This document shows positions 35,179-45,082 of a DNA stretch of 64,000 bases, piece by piece. The stretch spans positions 23,916,550-23,980,549 of the forward strand of contig NC_088201.1 in NCBI RefSeq assembly GCF_037126465.1. The letters run 5' to 3'. Numbering within the stretch: the first letter of the stretch is position 1; each line of letters begins with the position of its first letter. This DNA comes from Ornithodoros turicata. Lineage: Eukaryota > Arthropoda > Arachnida > Ixodida > Argasidae. Under the pieces are notes generated by a model. The model saw only the letters and a program-made list of their open reading frames with translations. It did not search any database and was not told where the DNA came from. Made by a program: the position numbers and the translations under genes.

Positions 35179-35334
35179 GTTTTAGCATATATCGTACGCT
35201 ATCGCCCTTGCGTACGTAAGGGATAGCGTCGGTGGTTCTGCGCACGCGCAAGACACAAGCACTGCGCATTGCGCAGAACCACCACGCTGTCCCTTACGTA
35301 CGCAAAGGCGACAGCGTACGGTGCACTAAAACTC
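35179..35334. repeat. Palindromic MITE-like element
   Basis: The left arm TTTTAGCATATATCGTACGC TATCGCCCTTGCGTACGTAAGG and the right arm CCTTACGTACGCAAAGGCGAC AGCGTACGGTGCACTAAAA mirror each other, with an inner stem GGTGGTTCTGCGCA / TGCGCAGAACCACC. No clean flanking duplication was fixed. Confidence 0.8.
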
Positions 35335-35348
35335 ACTATCAGCGAGTG

Positions 35349-35487
35349 TTAGTAGACCGCTGATAACGTCACCGTTAACTTACCGTGCCTACCGGAACCA
35401 ATGACACAGTGCGTGACTCGTAATCCGATCCGCTGATTGCGTGCGGTAGATACGGTACTTCGGAAAACACGTTATCAACGGTCTACT
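35349..35487. repeat. Second palindrome adjacent to the first
   Basis: AGTAGACCGCTGATAACGT at the left is the inverse of ACGTTATCAACGGTCTACT at the right with one mismatch. Inner words CCGTGCCTACCG / CGGTAGATACGG also pair. It starts about 15 bases after the neighbouring palindrome ends. Confidence 0.75.
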
Positions 35488-35489
35488 GT

Positions 35490-37037
35490 ATAGTTCGGCG
35501 GTAGGGCAAAGCACATCTCAGCCTGTCAGCCTGAGTCTAAGCCTTCCCAAACGACGGCGCACCTGCACTGAAAAGCAGGGGGCTACGTAGAACAATGATA
35601 AATTTTTCCCAGAATGTTCATTTTCATTCTTCGTCAAAAAATTATTTAAGGTTACTTATCGAACTACGCTCGTATCGTATAATAGCGGCGTACCGTTAAA
35701 GGATATAACGATGCTCGTGAAGCAGCAAACTTTTTGCTTCTGTGGGATATGCACTTCCTTATACCATGATTATGCAACAACTCCCAAATTCAGGGAGCAG
35801 CAACGGACTTATGGATAAATAACAGCCAAGCAGGGCACGGCTTTATTCAAGCAGGAAGCAGCATTTTTATTCGGCTTTGTAGCCCTATTGTGCGTGTTAA
35901 TTGTGTTTTTATTTGTGCAACTCAGCCGTAGCGCAAAAGCAGAAGCGCACTGAAATAACGATTCTTCGACTATAGTGTCCTCGTGGGTCGAAAGGCACAT
36001 GTTATTGTCAATGTCTTAACCATAGTTGGCACGCACCGTCTCCCACACTACACAGTGTGGCTTACATAGCTGAATAAATGACTCAGAAGAAGTGATTAAG
36101 TTACAATTACCGTTACATGGCCCAGAAAATAATTTAGTTACAGGAAAAGTTACCGAAACCAAAATGTAATTCACTTCTTGTAACTCATCAAATGAAAATT
36201 TAGTTACTCTTGAGCTACATCATGCGGTGTCAATTTAAAGTGGCCAGATCTTACAACGTCTCACACAACATACTTAGAAGTAATGTTGTTCATGCCAGAC
36301 GCTAATCATCTACACAACGAACTAGATTACAGAAATTGTTGCATGAACAACGAAACTTGTGTGTAAAACACTTGAACAGAAGCAAAAAAGCACATTTAAC
36401 ATCGATCTTTAGTCACTTTATGGCACTATTGTGTACTCATCATTAAAGTGGTGCATACACAGCACCGTAAAAAAAATTTATAAAAAAAACAGAGGTGAAA
36501 ATCTACATAATTAATTGGGTACGATGAATTTCCATACAAACAGCTAAACGCGCGTCCTATCAAACGGTCGTCGGGGCAGCATCGCTTGCGGTGCTGCTTC
36601 CGGGAAGATTTTTTCCTAAAAACTAAAGAGGTTTCTAAAAGATGCGCAATATACCAGTAGCTACAAGAAAAATGGAACATAAGATCGCAGTTGACAAATC
36701 TCAACCTTTCGAAAGAGACAATACCGCTTTGGTGGGAACAGGCGTCAGCTATATATGCCACATGAAAGAAGACGGCGACGACGAGGAGTCAAGACTGAGT
36801 TTGTCTGTATCCGTCCACCGAAGGCTGAAGTGGTTAATGAACCTTACTCGTAACTACGACTACGTTACATCTTGATGCCCGAGCGGGGACCACTTCAAAC
36901 CGTTTTGGTCGCAACCTTGCATGTGGTGCCGTCGGTCTTTGCGTCATCTGCTAACATCTTTTCGTCCTGCTCGGACCCCAGTTTCTACTCCGGGTGCCAT
37001 GGAACGTGATTAGAGTTTTATTTTGAACTTCAGCGAC
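35490..37037. other. Unannotated interval upstream of the L1/Tx1-like LINE
   Basis: No motif was recognised. AAGTTACAATTACCGTTACA, TAGTTACAGGAAAAGTTACC and related words between 36090 and 36210 form a diverged low-order repeat of GTTAC units. Confidence 0.35.
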
Positions 37038-37376
37038 ATGGACGACGAGGCGAAGATGGAAGGCTATCTGTTAGATCTGAAGACTATTTCTTCGTTGAAT
37101 GAGATAATCAATACCCTGGAACAGCGACTGGCTAAGAGGCCCTACAGCCCTCGTATGGAGTGAGAAGAGGCATGCGAAGATCTTTCCACAGCTGCCGTAA
37201 GCGCTGTACCAGTATTCTCGAATAGACGATTTTACAAAGACGCGCGCGGCGCAAAGCAGCATGGGGACTTTTGGGGACACTGCTCTGTCGTCTGCTTCGG
37301 TTATGGTTTACCCCGGCTGACGCTGCTGCTGCGCACACCGGGAATGTTGTTGTTCTTCTTCTACCGCCGTCCCTAG
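37038..37376 (+). pseudogene. Possible ORF1 remnant of the L1/Tx1-like LINE
   Basis: An ATG at 37038 opens 41 codons to a TGA at 37161-37163. The same frame then stays open to TAG at 37374. The first part is acidic and helix-prone (LNEIINTLEQRLAKR). The second part holds CFGYGLPRLT, which could be a decayed zinc knuckle. Position just upstream of ORF2 is what is expected of an ORF1, but the match is weak and the interpretation is tentative. Confidence 0.3.
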
Positions 37377-37602
37377 CCATCTCGTAATGCTGTGAGGCCT
37401 TTGAAGTTCCGATGAGCCCCTGCGTGCCAGAGGTGGTCTATTGGAATTAATAACAATAATAACTCTGCTACTCTGGTATATGAAAGTGAAGGGCGTGTGA
37501 GTGACAGTAGTGAAAGGAATGATAGGGGTATGACTCTGAAAAGGAGGAGGATATCGAAGAGAAGGAAGAGGGCGGGTAAATGCGCCTAAGGTGCGTGTCT
37601 AG

Positions 37603-40600
37603 ATGAGATTGCTGTTCTCCGGCGTGTTTTTCTTGAACCCTTCCCCGAATTCGTCAATGACTTTCAAATTATTAACGTTTAATGTAAGGGGATTTAGAAG
37701 TAGAGTGAAGCAAAACGAAGTCATAGACCTAGCAAGGTTTTTAGGCGTGAATTGTATATTCATTCAAGAATCGCATTGGCACAAACAGCTGGAGGCAAAA
37801 GAATTTGACAGATGTTTCAACACATTGTCTTATTGGAGCTACGGAACTCATAACTCACGAGGGGTCGGCATTATCTTCTTAAAACCAAGAGAGGTCAAAG
37901 TTATCAAGTTTGAGAAAGACCTGCACGGGAGAATAGTAACCGTAGACATAGATAATGATGGCACGTTGCTTAGACTGATCAATATATATGGGCCAAATAA
38001 AGCAAATGAGTCGGGGGAGTTTTATAGAGATGAGCTTCCTTACTATTTCATTGGAGCTTACAGCTTCATTGTGGGAGGTGATTTCAACTGTGTAATTGAT
38101 GCAAAAGATACATCATCGGGTGTACATAAAAACGTTTCTGGAGCTGCAGAGTTGCGGCAGGCTATAGATGCTTTTAACTTGGCAGACGCTTGGACACTTG
38201 CTAGAGGAGGAGGAAATGGGTTCACACGACTAAATAAATTGGGGGGAAGTAGACTAGACAGAATTTATGTGTCAAGTCACTTGTTGTGTAATGTAGAAAA
38301 TATTCAGACGATTGAGACCATTGACATCTCTGATCATAAGGGAGTTTTAGTTGAATTGACAAAAGTGGGTTTTCCAGGCTCCCGACACCCCTGGCGCATG
38401 AACACCAAATTACTGCAGTGTCCAGAAATTCATGCGGACATACAGACCTTAATTGAGAGAGCGGTCCGGGAGAGTGACAGTACATTTGCTTGGTGGGTAA
38501 AACTCAAAGATGACATCAGGAACTGTCTGAGAGCCTGGGGCCGGAAAAAGGCCCATGAGAAGCGTGCTTTGACATGCAGACTTCAGGCACATCTGCGCCA
38601 ACTTCAACAAACTGGCACTGGGCTTCTTTCCGGTGTGACATTTCCTTCTGCCAACGATCACCTGGCACTCCTGAGGGAGGAGCGGTGGGAGGCAGTAAGG
38701 TACTTGGCGGCGAAAAATAAAATTGAGAAGGAAGCCTGGTGCTCCCGAAGGCTCCTCTCCAAACATCTTTCTTCAGCTCAGCCACCAATGGAGGCTCTAA
38801 TGAAAAACGGCAGCAGAATCACTGGTCAGAGACAAATAGCTGAAATGGCCAGAGAGTTCTTCTCAGACTTGTACGGGGGAGACCTCACAGAGTCGGACCG
38901 TTTCAGTTCCGATTACACCCGCAGGGGTGTTGAACTGAACTGCGAGGAGGTTGTTCAGGTTGTCCGTAGCCTGAAAAACAGAAAAGCACCTGGACCCGAT
39001 GGGTTGCCTGCTGAGTTCTACAAGCAGTATTGGAACCTCCTGGGTCCCTCTCTGGTTAAGGTGCTTAATGACTCTCTAAAACAGGGATCACTACCAGACG
39101 AGTTTATGGAGGGAACCGTTACTTTGTTATGCAAGGACCCACAGCGAAAGGAGCAGTTGGGAGCATGGAGGCCGATAACACTTTTAAACGTAGATTACAA
39201 AATTCTAGCAAAGGTTCTAGTAAAGAGGCTACAAAAAAACATGAAAAACTGGATATCGCCATTTCAGGGGGCAGCAATCGGTGGTCGAAAAATACAGGAC
39301 AAACTTTGGGAAATCAGGGATGTAATACAGTGGTTAGCGGAGAGGGACGTACGTAGTATTTTAATGGCCTTTGATCAAGAAAAGGCCTGTGATAGGTTGA
39401 AACATGCGTTTTTGAGGGAAACGCTAGAACAAGTCGAAGCAGAAAATGAAATAGTAAGCACTATAGGAGCGATGTATAGAGGATGCAAGAGCAGGTTGCT
39501 CATCAACGGTTGTCTAGGGAAGGAATTTACTATTCGAAGAGGTGTAAGGCAGGGTTGCCCTCTTTCTCCTCTTTTGTACGTCCTGGCATTTGATCGCCTC
39601 TTGCGAGAGCTCTATCAGTGTTCATCAATCAAGAGAGTGGGAATACCTGGCTCAGCACAGACAAAGACAATAGTCGCCTATGCAGACGACTTGTCAATGA
39701 TTGTTCAGAGTGAAAAGGACGTGGAGAACACATTGCAGGTTTTAGAAGAATATGGGACAAGAAGTGGAGCGAAAATTAACAAAGAGAAATCGAAAATGCT
39801 GTACATGGGGGGCGAGTACCCAAGGAGAGATCTAGGGCTCAGAGTTGTTGATGAAGTAAAAATTTTAGGTATCCTATTTGATAAGCATGGAGCGTCTTGC
39901 AAGAATTGGTCCTACTTGAAGGCAGCAGTCGAAAAGATTATGAACGATCACGACGAGCCTGCAATGTCACTGATGGCTAGAGCACAGGTCATCAAAGCGA
40001 TCGTGGTGCCAAAGTACACATACTTGTTCTCGGTCATTCACCCATCTCGGGATGTATGCCGAGGAATAGAGAAATGTTGTTTTAGCTTCATTTGGAGTGG
40101 AAAGACTCAGTGGGTGGCGCAAGAAAGATTAAAGCTTCCAATAGAGGATGGTGGCCTGCAAATTCCGGACTGTCGACATTTAGCACAGGCATACGCGGTA
40201 CATGGAGCTTACAGGATGCTAACTCAGGAAGGTTCCGGGAAACTTTTATCGAGATTTTGGCTGGGCACTAACATAAAACTTTTTAGGCAAGAAAGCATTG
40301 ATCATAGAGTCCCAATGTCTGAAAACCAGCCAAGACTATACAAAGTAGCGAAACAGGCTCTTGTACAGCTTAAAAAGTTGAACAATAATAAAGACTATGG
40401 CGATTGCAAGGTCGTGGAAATCTACAAAGACTTGAGGAAAGAATTTGTTGAGAACTCCTATTCCCAGATAACACGAGAGGGATGGAAAAGACTGAATAGC
40501 TTCTGGTTGGATAGTAAAAGGAAATCGCTGTTGTGGAGAATAGGGCATGGAGTACTACCTGTGAAAGACAGATTCTATTTATGGGGTAAGACCAGTAGAC

Positions 40601-41007
40601 GGAACTGCGCGCTTTGTAGTCGCACAGAAACAGTAAAACATGCAATTTTTGAGTGTAAAGTGCCTGCATACCTGTGGTTATGCTTCAAAAAATATTTTGG
40701 ATTAAGTAGTCTTACGTTTGAACAAGCTGTGGGGATCCATATCGGGCAAGTAGTTAAGAAGCAGCAGAGCTTCTATCTATTGGTCGCCGCAGAAATTGTC
40801 TATCAAGTGTGGCTTAATAGGTGTAGGGTTGTTCATCGAGGTGATTGTTGGAGCAAGGCGAAATTTAGAAATATTGTGAGCTATTATGTCCGCATGTGGC
40901 TTGGGAGGGAAAGGTTACGTTTGGGGCAGCGAAATTTCTTCAAACAGTGGCAGTGCAAAGGCTTCAGAGTGGTGGACGGGATCATCAAGTTCCACTTGAG
41001 CGAGTAA
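37603..41007 (+). CDS. L1/Tx1-like LINE ORF2: endonuclease-reverse transcriptase, intact
   Basis: This is an uninterrupted 1134-codon frame; the Met at 37657 (residue 19) is the likelier start, directly before LLTFNVRGF. It has an apurinic-type endonuclease: NVRGF, IQESHW (catalytic Glu), GGDFN at residues 158-162, SRLDRIYVS and SDH at 243-245. Reverse transcriptase follows with KAPGPDGLPAEFYK, WRPITLLNVDYKILAKVL, FDQEKACDR (Asp591), VRQGCPLSPLLYVLAFDRLL and YADD at 693-696. A CCHC knuckle C1002-x2-C-x7-H-x4-C1018 lies near the C-terminus. The protein nicks target DNA and copies its own RNA there. DQEKAxDR and LLNxDYKILAK point to the L1/Tx1 group. All catalytic motifs are present, so it may be recently active. 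KACDR instead of the usual KAFDR is the only odd core residue seen. Confidence 0.97.
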   Translation: MRLLFSGVFFLNPSPNSSMTFKLLTFNVRGFRSRVKQNEVIDLARFLGVNCIFIQESHWHKQLEAKEFDRCFNTLSYWSYGTHNSRGVGIIFLKPREVKVIKFEKDLHGRIVTVDIDNDGTLLRLINIYGPNKANESGEFYRDELPYYFIGAYSFIVGGDFNCVIDAKDTSSGVHKNVSGAAELRQAIDAFNLADAWTLARGGGNGFTRLNKLGGSRLDRIYVSSHLLCNVENIQTIETIDISDHKGVLVELTKVGFPGSRHPWRMNTKLLQCPEIHADIQTLIERAVRESDSTFAWWVKLKDDIRNCLRAWGRKKAHEKRALTCRLQAHLRQLQQTGTGLLSGVTFPSANDHLALLREERWEAVRYLAAKNKIEKEAWCSRRLLSKHLSSAQPPMEALMKNGSRITGQRQIAEMAREFFSDLYGGDLTESDRFSSDYTRRGVELNCEEVVQVVRSLKNRKAPGPDGLPAEFYKQYWNLLGPSLVKVLNDSLKQGSLPDEFMEGTVTLLCKDPQRKEQLGAWRPITLLNVDYKILAKVLVKRLQKNMKNWISPFQGAAIGGRKIQDKLWEIRDVIQWLAERDVRSILMAFDQEKACDRLKHAFLRETLEQVEAENEIVSTIGAMYRGCKSRLLINGCLGKEFTIRRGVRQGCPLSPLLYVLAFDRLLRELYQCSSIKRVGIPGSAQTKTIVAYADDLSMIVQSEKDVENTLQVLEEYGTRSGAKINKEKSKMLYMGGEYPRRDLGLRVVDEVKILGILFDKHGASCKNWSYLKAAVEKIMNDHDEPAMSLMARAQVIKAIVVPKYTYLFSVIHPSRDVCRGIEKCCFSFIWSGKTQWVAQERLKLPIEDGGLQIPDCRHLAQAYAVHGAYRMLTQEGSGKLLSRFWLGTNIKLFRQESIDHRVPMSENQPRLYKVAKQALVQLKKLNNNKDYGDCKVVEIYKDLRKEFVENSYSQITREGWKRLNSFWLDSKRKSLLWRIGHGVLPVKDRFYLWGKTSRRNCALCSRTETVKHAIFECKVPAYLWLCFKKYFGLSSLTFEQAVGIHIGQVVKKQQSFYLLVAAEIVYQVWLNRCRVVHRGDCWSKAKFRNIVSYYVRMWLGRERLRLGQRNFFKQWQCKGFRVVDGIIKFHLSE

Positions 41008-41311
41008 GTATGAATGAAATTATGTTTCCCGAGCATTTGAAAGCTTTCCAGGGGAGGGAATTGGTAAGATATGCGGGGCGGTTTAAATGTGAAGCACAGT
41101 GGTGTTGGCACTCCTCGAGAGTATACGATGGGATGCTGGACTTCAGTGCGATAGCAATGTGGCAATGTTTTAGAACTTGTCTCAGTTGTTGACTCAAGGA
41201 TAGAAATAGGCGAGATACGAATAATGGGGTAACAAGCGGGATAAATGGTTAGGGAAAGCTTAGGAAGATGAGTACACAATCTTCTGTGGCTCATCTCATA
41301 GAGTCAACAAT
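41008..41311 (+). other. Probable 3' UTR of the L1/Tx1-like LINE
   Basis: Non-coding sequence after the ORF2 stop reaches the (AAT)n tract at about 41312. No poly(A) signal or A-tail is obvious. The AAT tract more likely belongs to the neighbouring minus-strand SINE, so the true LINE 3' end is unresolved. Confidence 0.45.
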
Positions 41312-41490
41312 GCAACAATAATAATAATAATGGTACCGTGACGTTACACGTAAGGTTTGTCTGCGCAGTGTGGCGACATGTTGCACGTGACGCAGGGTAG
41401 AACTGCGGATAATTTGGACCACCTGGGGTTCTTTTGACGTGCGCCGGAAATCTCCGACACACGGTGCTGGAAGCAATGTGTCGGGGATTG
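41312..41490 (-). repeat. SINE family 2 body, minus-strand copy
   Basis: The reverse complement carries CACCGTGTGTCGGAGATTTCC, GTCAAAAGAACCCCAGGTGG, ACAAACCTTACGTGTAACGT and ends in (ATT)5. It lines up with the body of the copy at 23736-23915. The tRNA-like head is lost, so the copy is 5'-truncated. Confidence 0.8.
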
Positions 41491-41562
41491 GCGTTGTTAC
41501 TTGAATCCACCAAACGGAATATATCACGTTTCCGGTGACATAGATGTGCCGTTATCTCGAAG

Positions 41563-42316
41563 ATGCCATCCAGAGGTTTCGCATGGATGCGGTATGAGCT
41601 GGGAGCAACAACACACCAACAACGACCTTCTATGCCCATTATACTCTCGAGAGGAGACAGAAGATCCCTCCTCAGGCATTTGTCCGATTCCTGGTCTACC
41701 CTACAGTGGCAACACGACATTCCAACTATGTCCTCTTTGGGGAATGTAGACCCAACGCTGTCATACCGACTGCCTGCAAAGCTTCCTCGTCCTCTGAAGT
41801 CACTCATCCACAGGCTCCGTCTGAATGTGGCCTTCACTCCGTTCTATCGATACCAGCTAGGCTGTGAGGCTAGCCCTATGTGCAACGAGTGTGGCGTACT
41901 TGCCAACGTTGAGCACATACTCCTCCGCTGCCGGACCTATGTCAACGAGAGGCGTACACTGCAGTCGCAGCTTGCCACCCTTGGCTGCCGCCCCTTCAAC
42001 TTGTCGACCATCCTCGGCCCTTGGGACACCGCGGCCGACTCCAGGGCGGCCTTACGTCACGTGGTTGACTTCTTTGAGGCGACAGGCCTAAAGGACTCAC
42101 TATGACCCCAGCAGCACCCTCGGACACTCCCACCACCACGATCACGTCCAGCATCGTCATCGCCACTTCGATCATTCCCGTCATCTCTCATCGTCATCAC
42201 TGATCATTGTCACCACTCATATTAGACCCCTAGCTATGGGGTAGCGTTCCACTCCTAGAGTGGGAAACCTCCCCACTTCATCATCACAATATATATGTTG
42301 TTGTTGTTGGGAGCAA
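41563..42316 (+). pseudogene. 5'-truncated I/Jockey-like LINE: C-terminus, 3' UTR and GTT tail
   Basis: A 180-residue frame (41563-42105) contains RGDRRSLLRHLSDSW, SLIHRLRLNVAFTPFY and a complete knuckle CNECGVLANVEHILLRC (C-x2-C-x7-H-x4-C), then STILGPWD. The 3' UTR has TAGCTATGGGGTAGCGTTCC and ends ATATATATGTTGTTGTTGTT. The frame is open to its stop, so this copy is less decayed than its relatives at 1235-1709 and 29090-30560, but it lacks all catalytic domains. Confidence 0.85.
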
Positions 42317-42329
42317 ATAAGCTGTCTGC

Positions 42330-44828
42330 ATGAAACGATGTGAAATCGGCTGTTCGGCGGCGTTATGTTCTCAAAAAGTCAGCGTCGAGGCAGAGTCCTG
42401 CGTGGACTATGTCATGCAGAAGCTCGAGCTTATGAATGAATGCGGTTATGTAGGAGAAATGCGGTGTCATTCTCGCTTCTGTATCCAGTCAGACCAAGCG
42501 TCGCTATTTCGATCAAAGGTTTGCCTCATTCGATGACTTGCTGTTCGTTTCCCCTATACGACAGGGCAAGTACTGCCCCAGAGACGTCGAAGGACAAGGA
42601 CGTCCAGCGACAAGGTGCAGAGTTCATACACGGCTTCTGTCCGTCATCTACCCCCCTCCCCCCAGAAACGTCTATGTACGACCAGCTCCTCACAACAACA
42701 GGGAATGTCTAAACCTGCCACAGTGTCCAAACCTCACATTACACTTTCAAAGAAAAATTGTCGGCAGAAGCCCCGCTCTTTTGTAGCAGCTCGAAGGCAT
42801 CCTCGCCAAAGGGTCAGTTTGAAGTCCTCAAGATATGCTTGAACTGCAAAAGGCCAGTGGCGCAGCGTGTTTCCTGTATCGAAGCAGCAGGAACAAAAAT
42901 AGTTCATATAAAATGTTGCAAGAGTCGTTCTTAACAGCCCTGAACTCGGGATCGACAAAGAGTTTAATTAACTCAAAGTTTGCGTCGGATCTTGGACTGA
43001 TGCATAAACCTTCTGTGGTTCGCCTAGTTTGAGCAACCGGCATTGACCTACTCAATCTCGGATAGGTTGATGGCGCTGAGTTTCAACAGAGCTTTATCGT
43101 TCTACCTCATATCGAAGAGGACAGGTTAATTCTTGGCGATGGTATTCTGAAATTCTCCAAGGTCATCATGAACTGGGCTGCAAACTCCTTCGCTGTGCAG
43201 TGTACCAAGCAGGAGAAGGCCCGCGCAGTATGTTCGCAAGTTGCGCAACCCTTGACTCGGAAGCTCCTTGAAGTTCGCACTGGCCATCGTTCTCGATCTT
43301 CAGAGCTCGACTTCTACGAAGTGACTGGTTCGCTGACACTCCATGATGAATACCTTCTAGATAAGGGGCCCACGTTCGTCGGGGCAACAGAAGGCACGTT
43401 CAAAGTCGTCCTTACTGGTGCATTGCTAAGACCAGCAAGGATAGATGAAGGAGCCTCCTTGAGACTTCCTGATAGTTTTATGTGCTGTGCTGAAGCGATT
43501 GATCTGAGCGACAAGGATATGGAGTCGATCGACAAAGCACGCAATTTTGAATCTCCTGAAGACGTACGCGACCGTCAGCCGATTGTTCGTTCATCCTGCC
43601 AGAAGGTCAAGATCGACGACATTGTCTACAAGGAATATCACTCTCAAACATGGAACTAGGAGCGGTAGTGTCTTTGTTGCTTCATAAAGCAGCTACCTTT
43701 GCAACTCATTCCATTGGGTCTCTGGAAGCTCGGTTACCACTACGTACCGACGGGGCAAACCCGTCCAATTTCCCAAAGTCCCAGGAGGTTATCCACGGCG
43801 CATAGAAACCTCGTTAAGGCCATGGCAAAATACTGGATAGATGCCAACATTATCAAGCCTTCCATCCAGAAGTTTATGGGCATCACCTCTGGTCTTGGTA
43901 AAAAAGAAAGATGGCACCACTAAGATGTGCGTTGACTACAGTGATCTCAACGCCATGACAGAGAACGAGGTGTACCCGCTTCCTAGGATTAACGACACCT
44001 TGGCTGCCTTGAGTGGAAGCAAATTCTTCTGAACTTTGGATGTACTTTTAGGATTTCATCATATTCAGATGAACCCTGGCGATACTTCGAATACTTCCTT
44101 CAAATGGGGCATCTGAAAGGCGCGCCATTTACCTGTCAACCGACCGTAGACAATGTCATTGCGAGTTCATCCCTATCCACAGTGCAATCGTAGCTCCTTT
44201 GCGTCAGCTGTTGAGGAAGGACGTGCGTTTCCAATGGGACGAGGAGGAGGAGCGAGCCTTCAAAGAGCTCGAGGAGCCCCCTCTGTGCGATCCTCCTCCC
44301 CTGCTGTAACACTTTACCGACGATCCTCGGTTCGCTGTACAAGTCCACACCGACGCATCGCACCTTGGCCTTGGCGCGATTCTTTTGCAATAAGACGAAA
44401 GCGGCGATTTTTGCAGGTCACCTACTTCAGACATTCCCTTCACCCAGCAGAGGAAAAGTTATGCATCCACGGAATTTGGAGCCTTCGCAGTTTTATGGGT
44501 GATGGTGATGTGATAAAGAAAAAAAAAAGAGGATGTGAGTTCCGTTTTATGAGCTCTCCAACAGTTGCGCCCATTCATCACTGGTAGAAAATTCCAAGCA
44601 GTTACGGACCACCATGCTCTATGATGTATCATTCTCTACAAGGAGGGGAAGCAAAGACTGTGGCGACGGGCGTAGGCAGTCCAAGAGTACGACTTCGAAG
44701 TTATTTACAAGTCCGGGGTACCTCAAAAAGGTCCAGATTGCCTGTCACGTACACCACTTCTATCGTCCGAAAGAAAAAATGTTATCCTTGCTGTCTATAT
44801 CTTATCCTATCGTATCCTTGCTGTGAGG
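42330..44828 (+). pseudogene. Ty3/gypsy element 1: gag, protease, reverse transcriptase, RNase H
   Basis: Pieces are in order but in several frames. There is a gag-like VDYVMQKLELMNECGY (about 42400), a retropepsin-like LNSGSTKSLINSKFASDLGL (about 42935-42995, with N for the catalytic D) and reverse transcriptase VKKKDGTTKMCVDYSDLNAM, YPLPRINDTLAALSG and GFHHIQMNPGD (43880-44080). RNase H follows with RKDVRFQWDEEEERAFKEL and VHTDASHLGLGAILLQ (44215-44392), then YDFEVIYKSG and PDCLSR (about 44690-44750). Sequence equivalent to the connection with integrase resumes at 48818 after the inserted element. Stops and frameshifts make it inactive. No LTR was found for it. Confidence 0.88.
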
Positions 44829-44832
44829 TACC

Positions 44833-44998
44833 TAAAAGTATGAGGAGACCGATGTTCTTGGAGATACCATTCCCAACTCGTACAAGATATGCCTTGCGCT
44901 CGTCTGAACAAAAAGTGACAGAGCAAAAACTGACAACACACGTGGAGCGTGCCACCGGTCAAGGTGCTCGACGACAGTGAATCTGTCTGCACACAACA
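44833..44998 (-). repeat. 3' LTR of gypsy element 2
   Basis: On the minus strand it starts TGTTGTGTGCAG and ends CCTCATACTTTTA. It aligns with 48640-48812 throughout, for example GTCAAGGTGCTCGACGACAG / GTCAAGGAGCACGATGACAG on the plus strand. A purine-rich GGAAGGAAGGC lies just inside (about 45003-45015), fitting a polypurine tract. Confidence 0.8.
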
Positions 44999-45082
44999 GA
45001 AGCCTTCCTTCCGAGAAAGTACGGCCCTGGAGATCCGTAAAAATTAGGCGTCCTCCACTGCCGTTGAGACCGAGGTCGACCC

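Noticed and set aside
35179..35334. Harbinger-type TTA/TAA duplication at the palindrome
   Set aside because: TTA on the left and TAA on the right are inverse rather than direct copies, so the duplication cannot be claimed.
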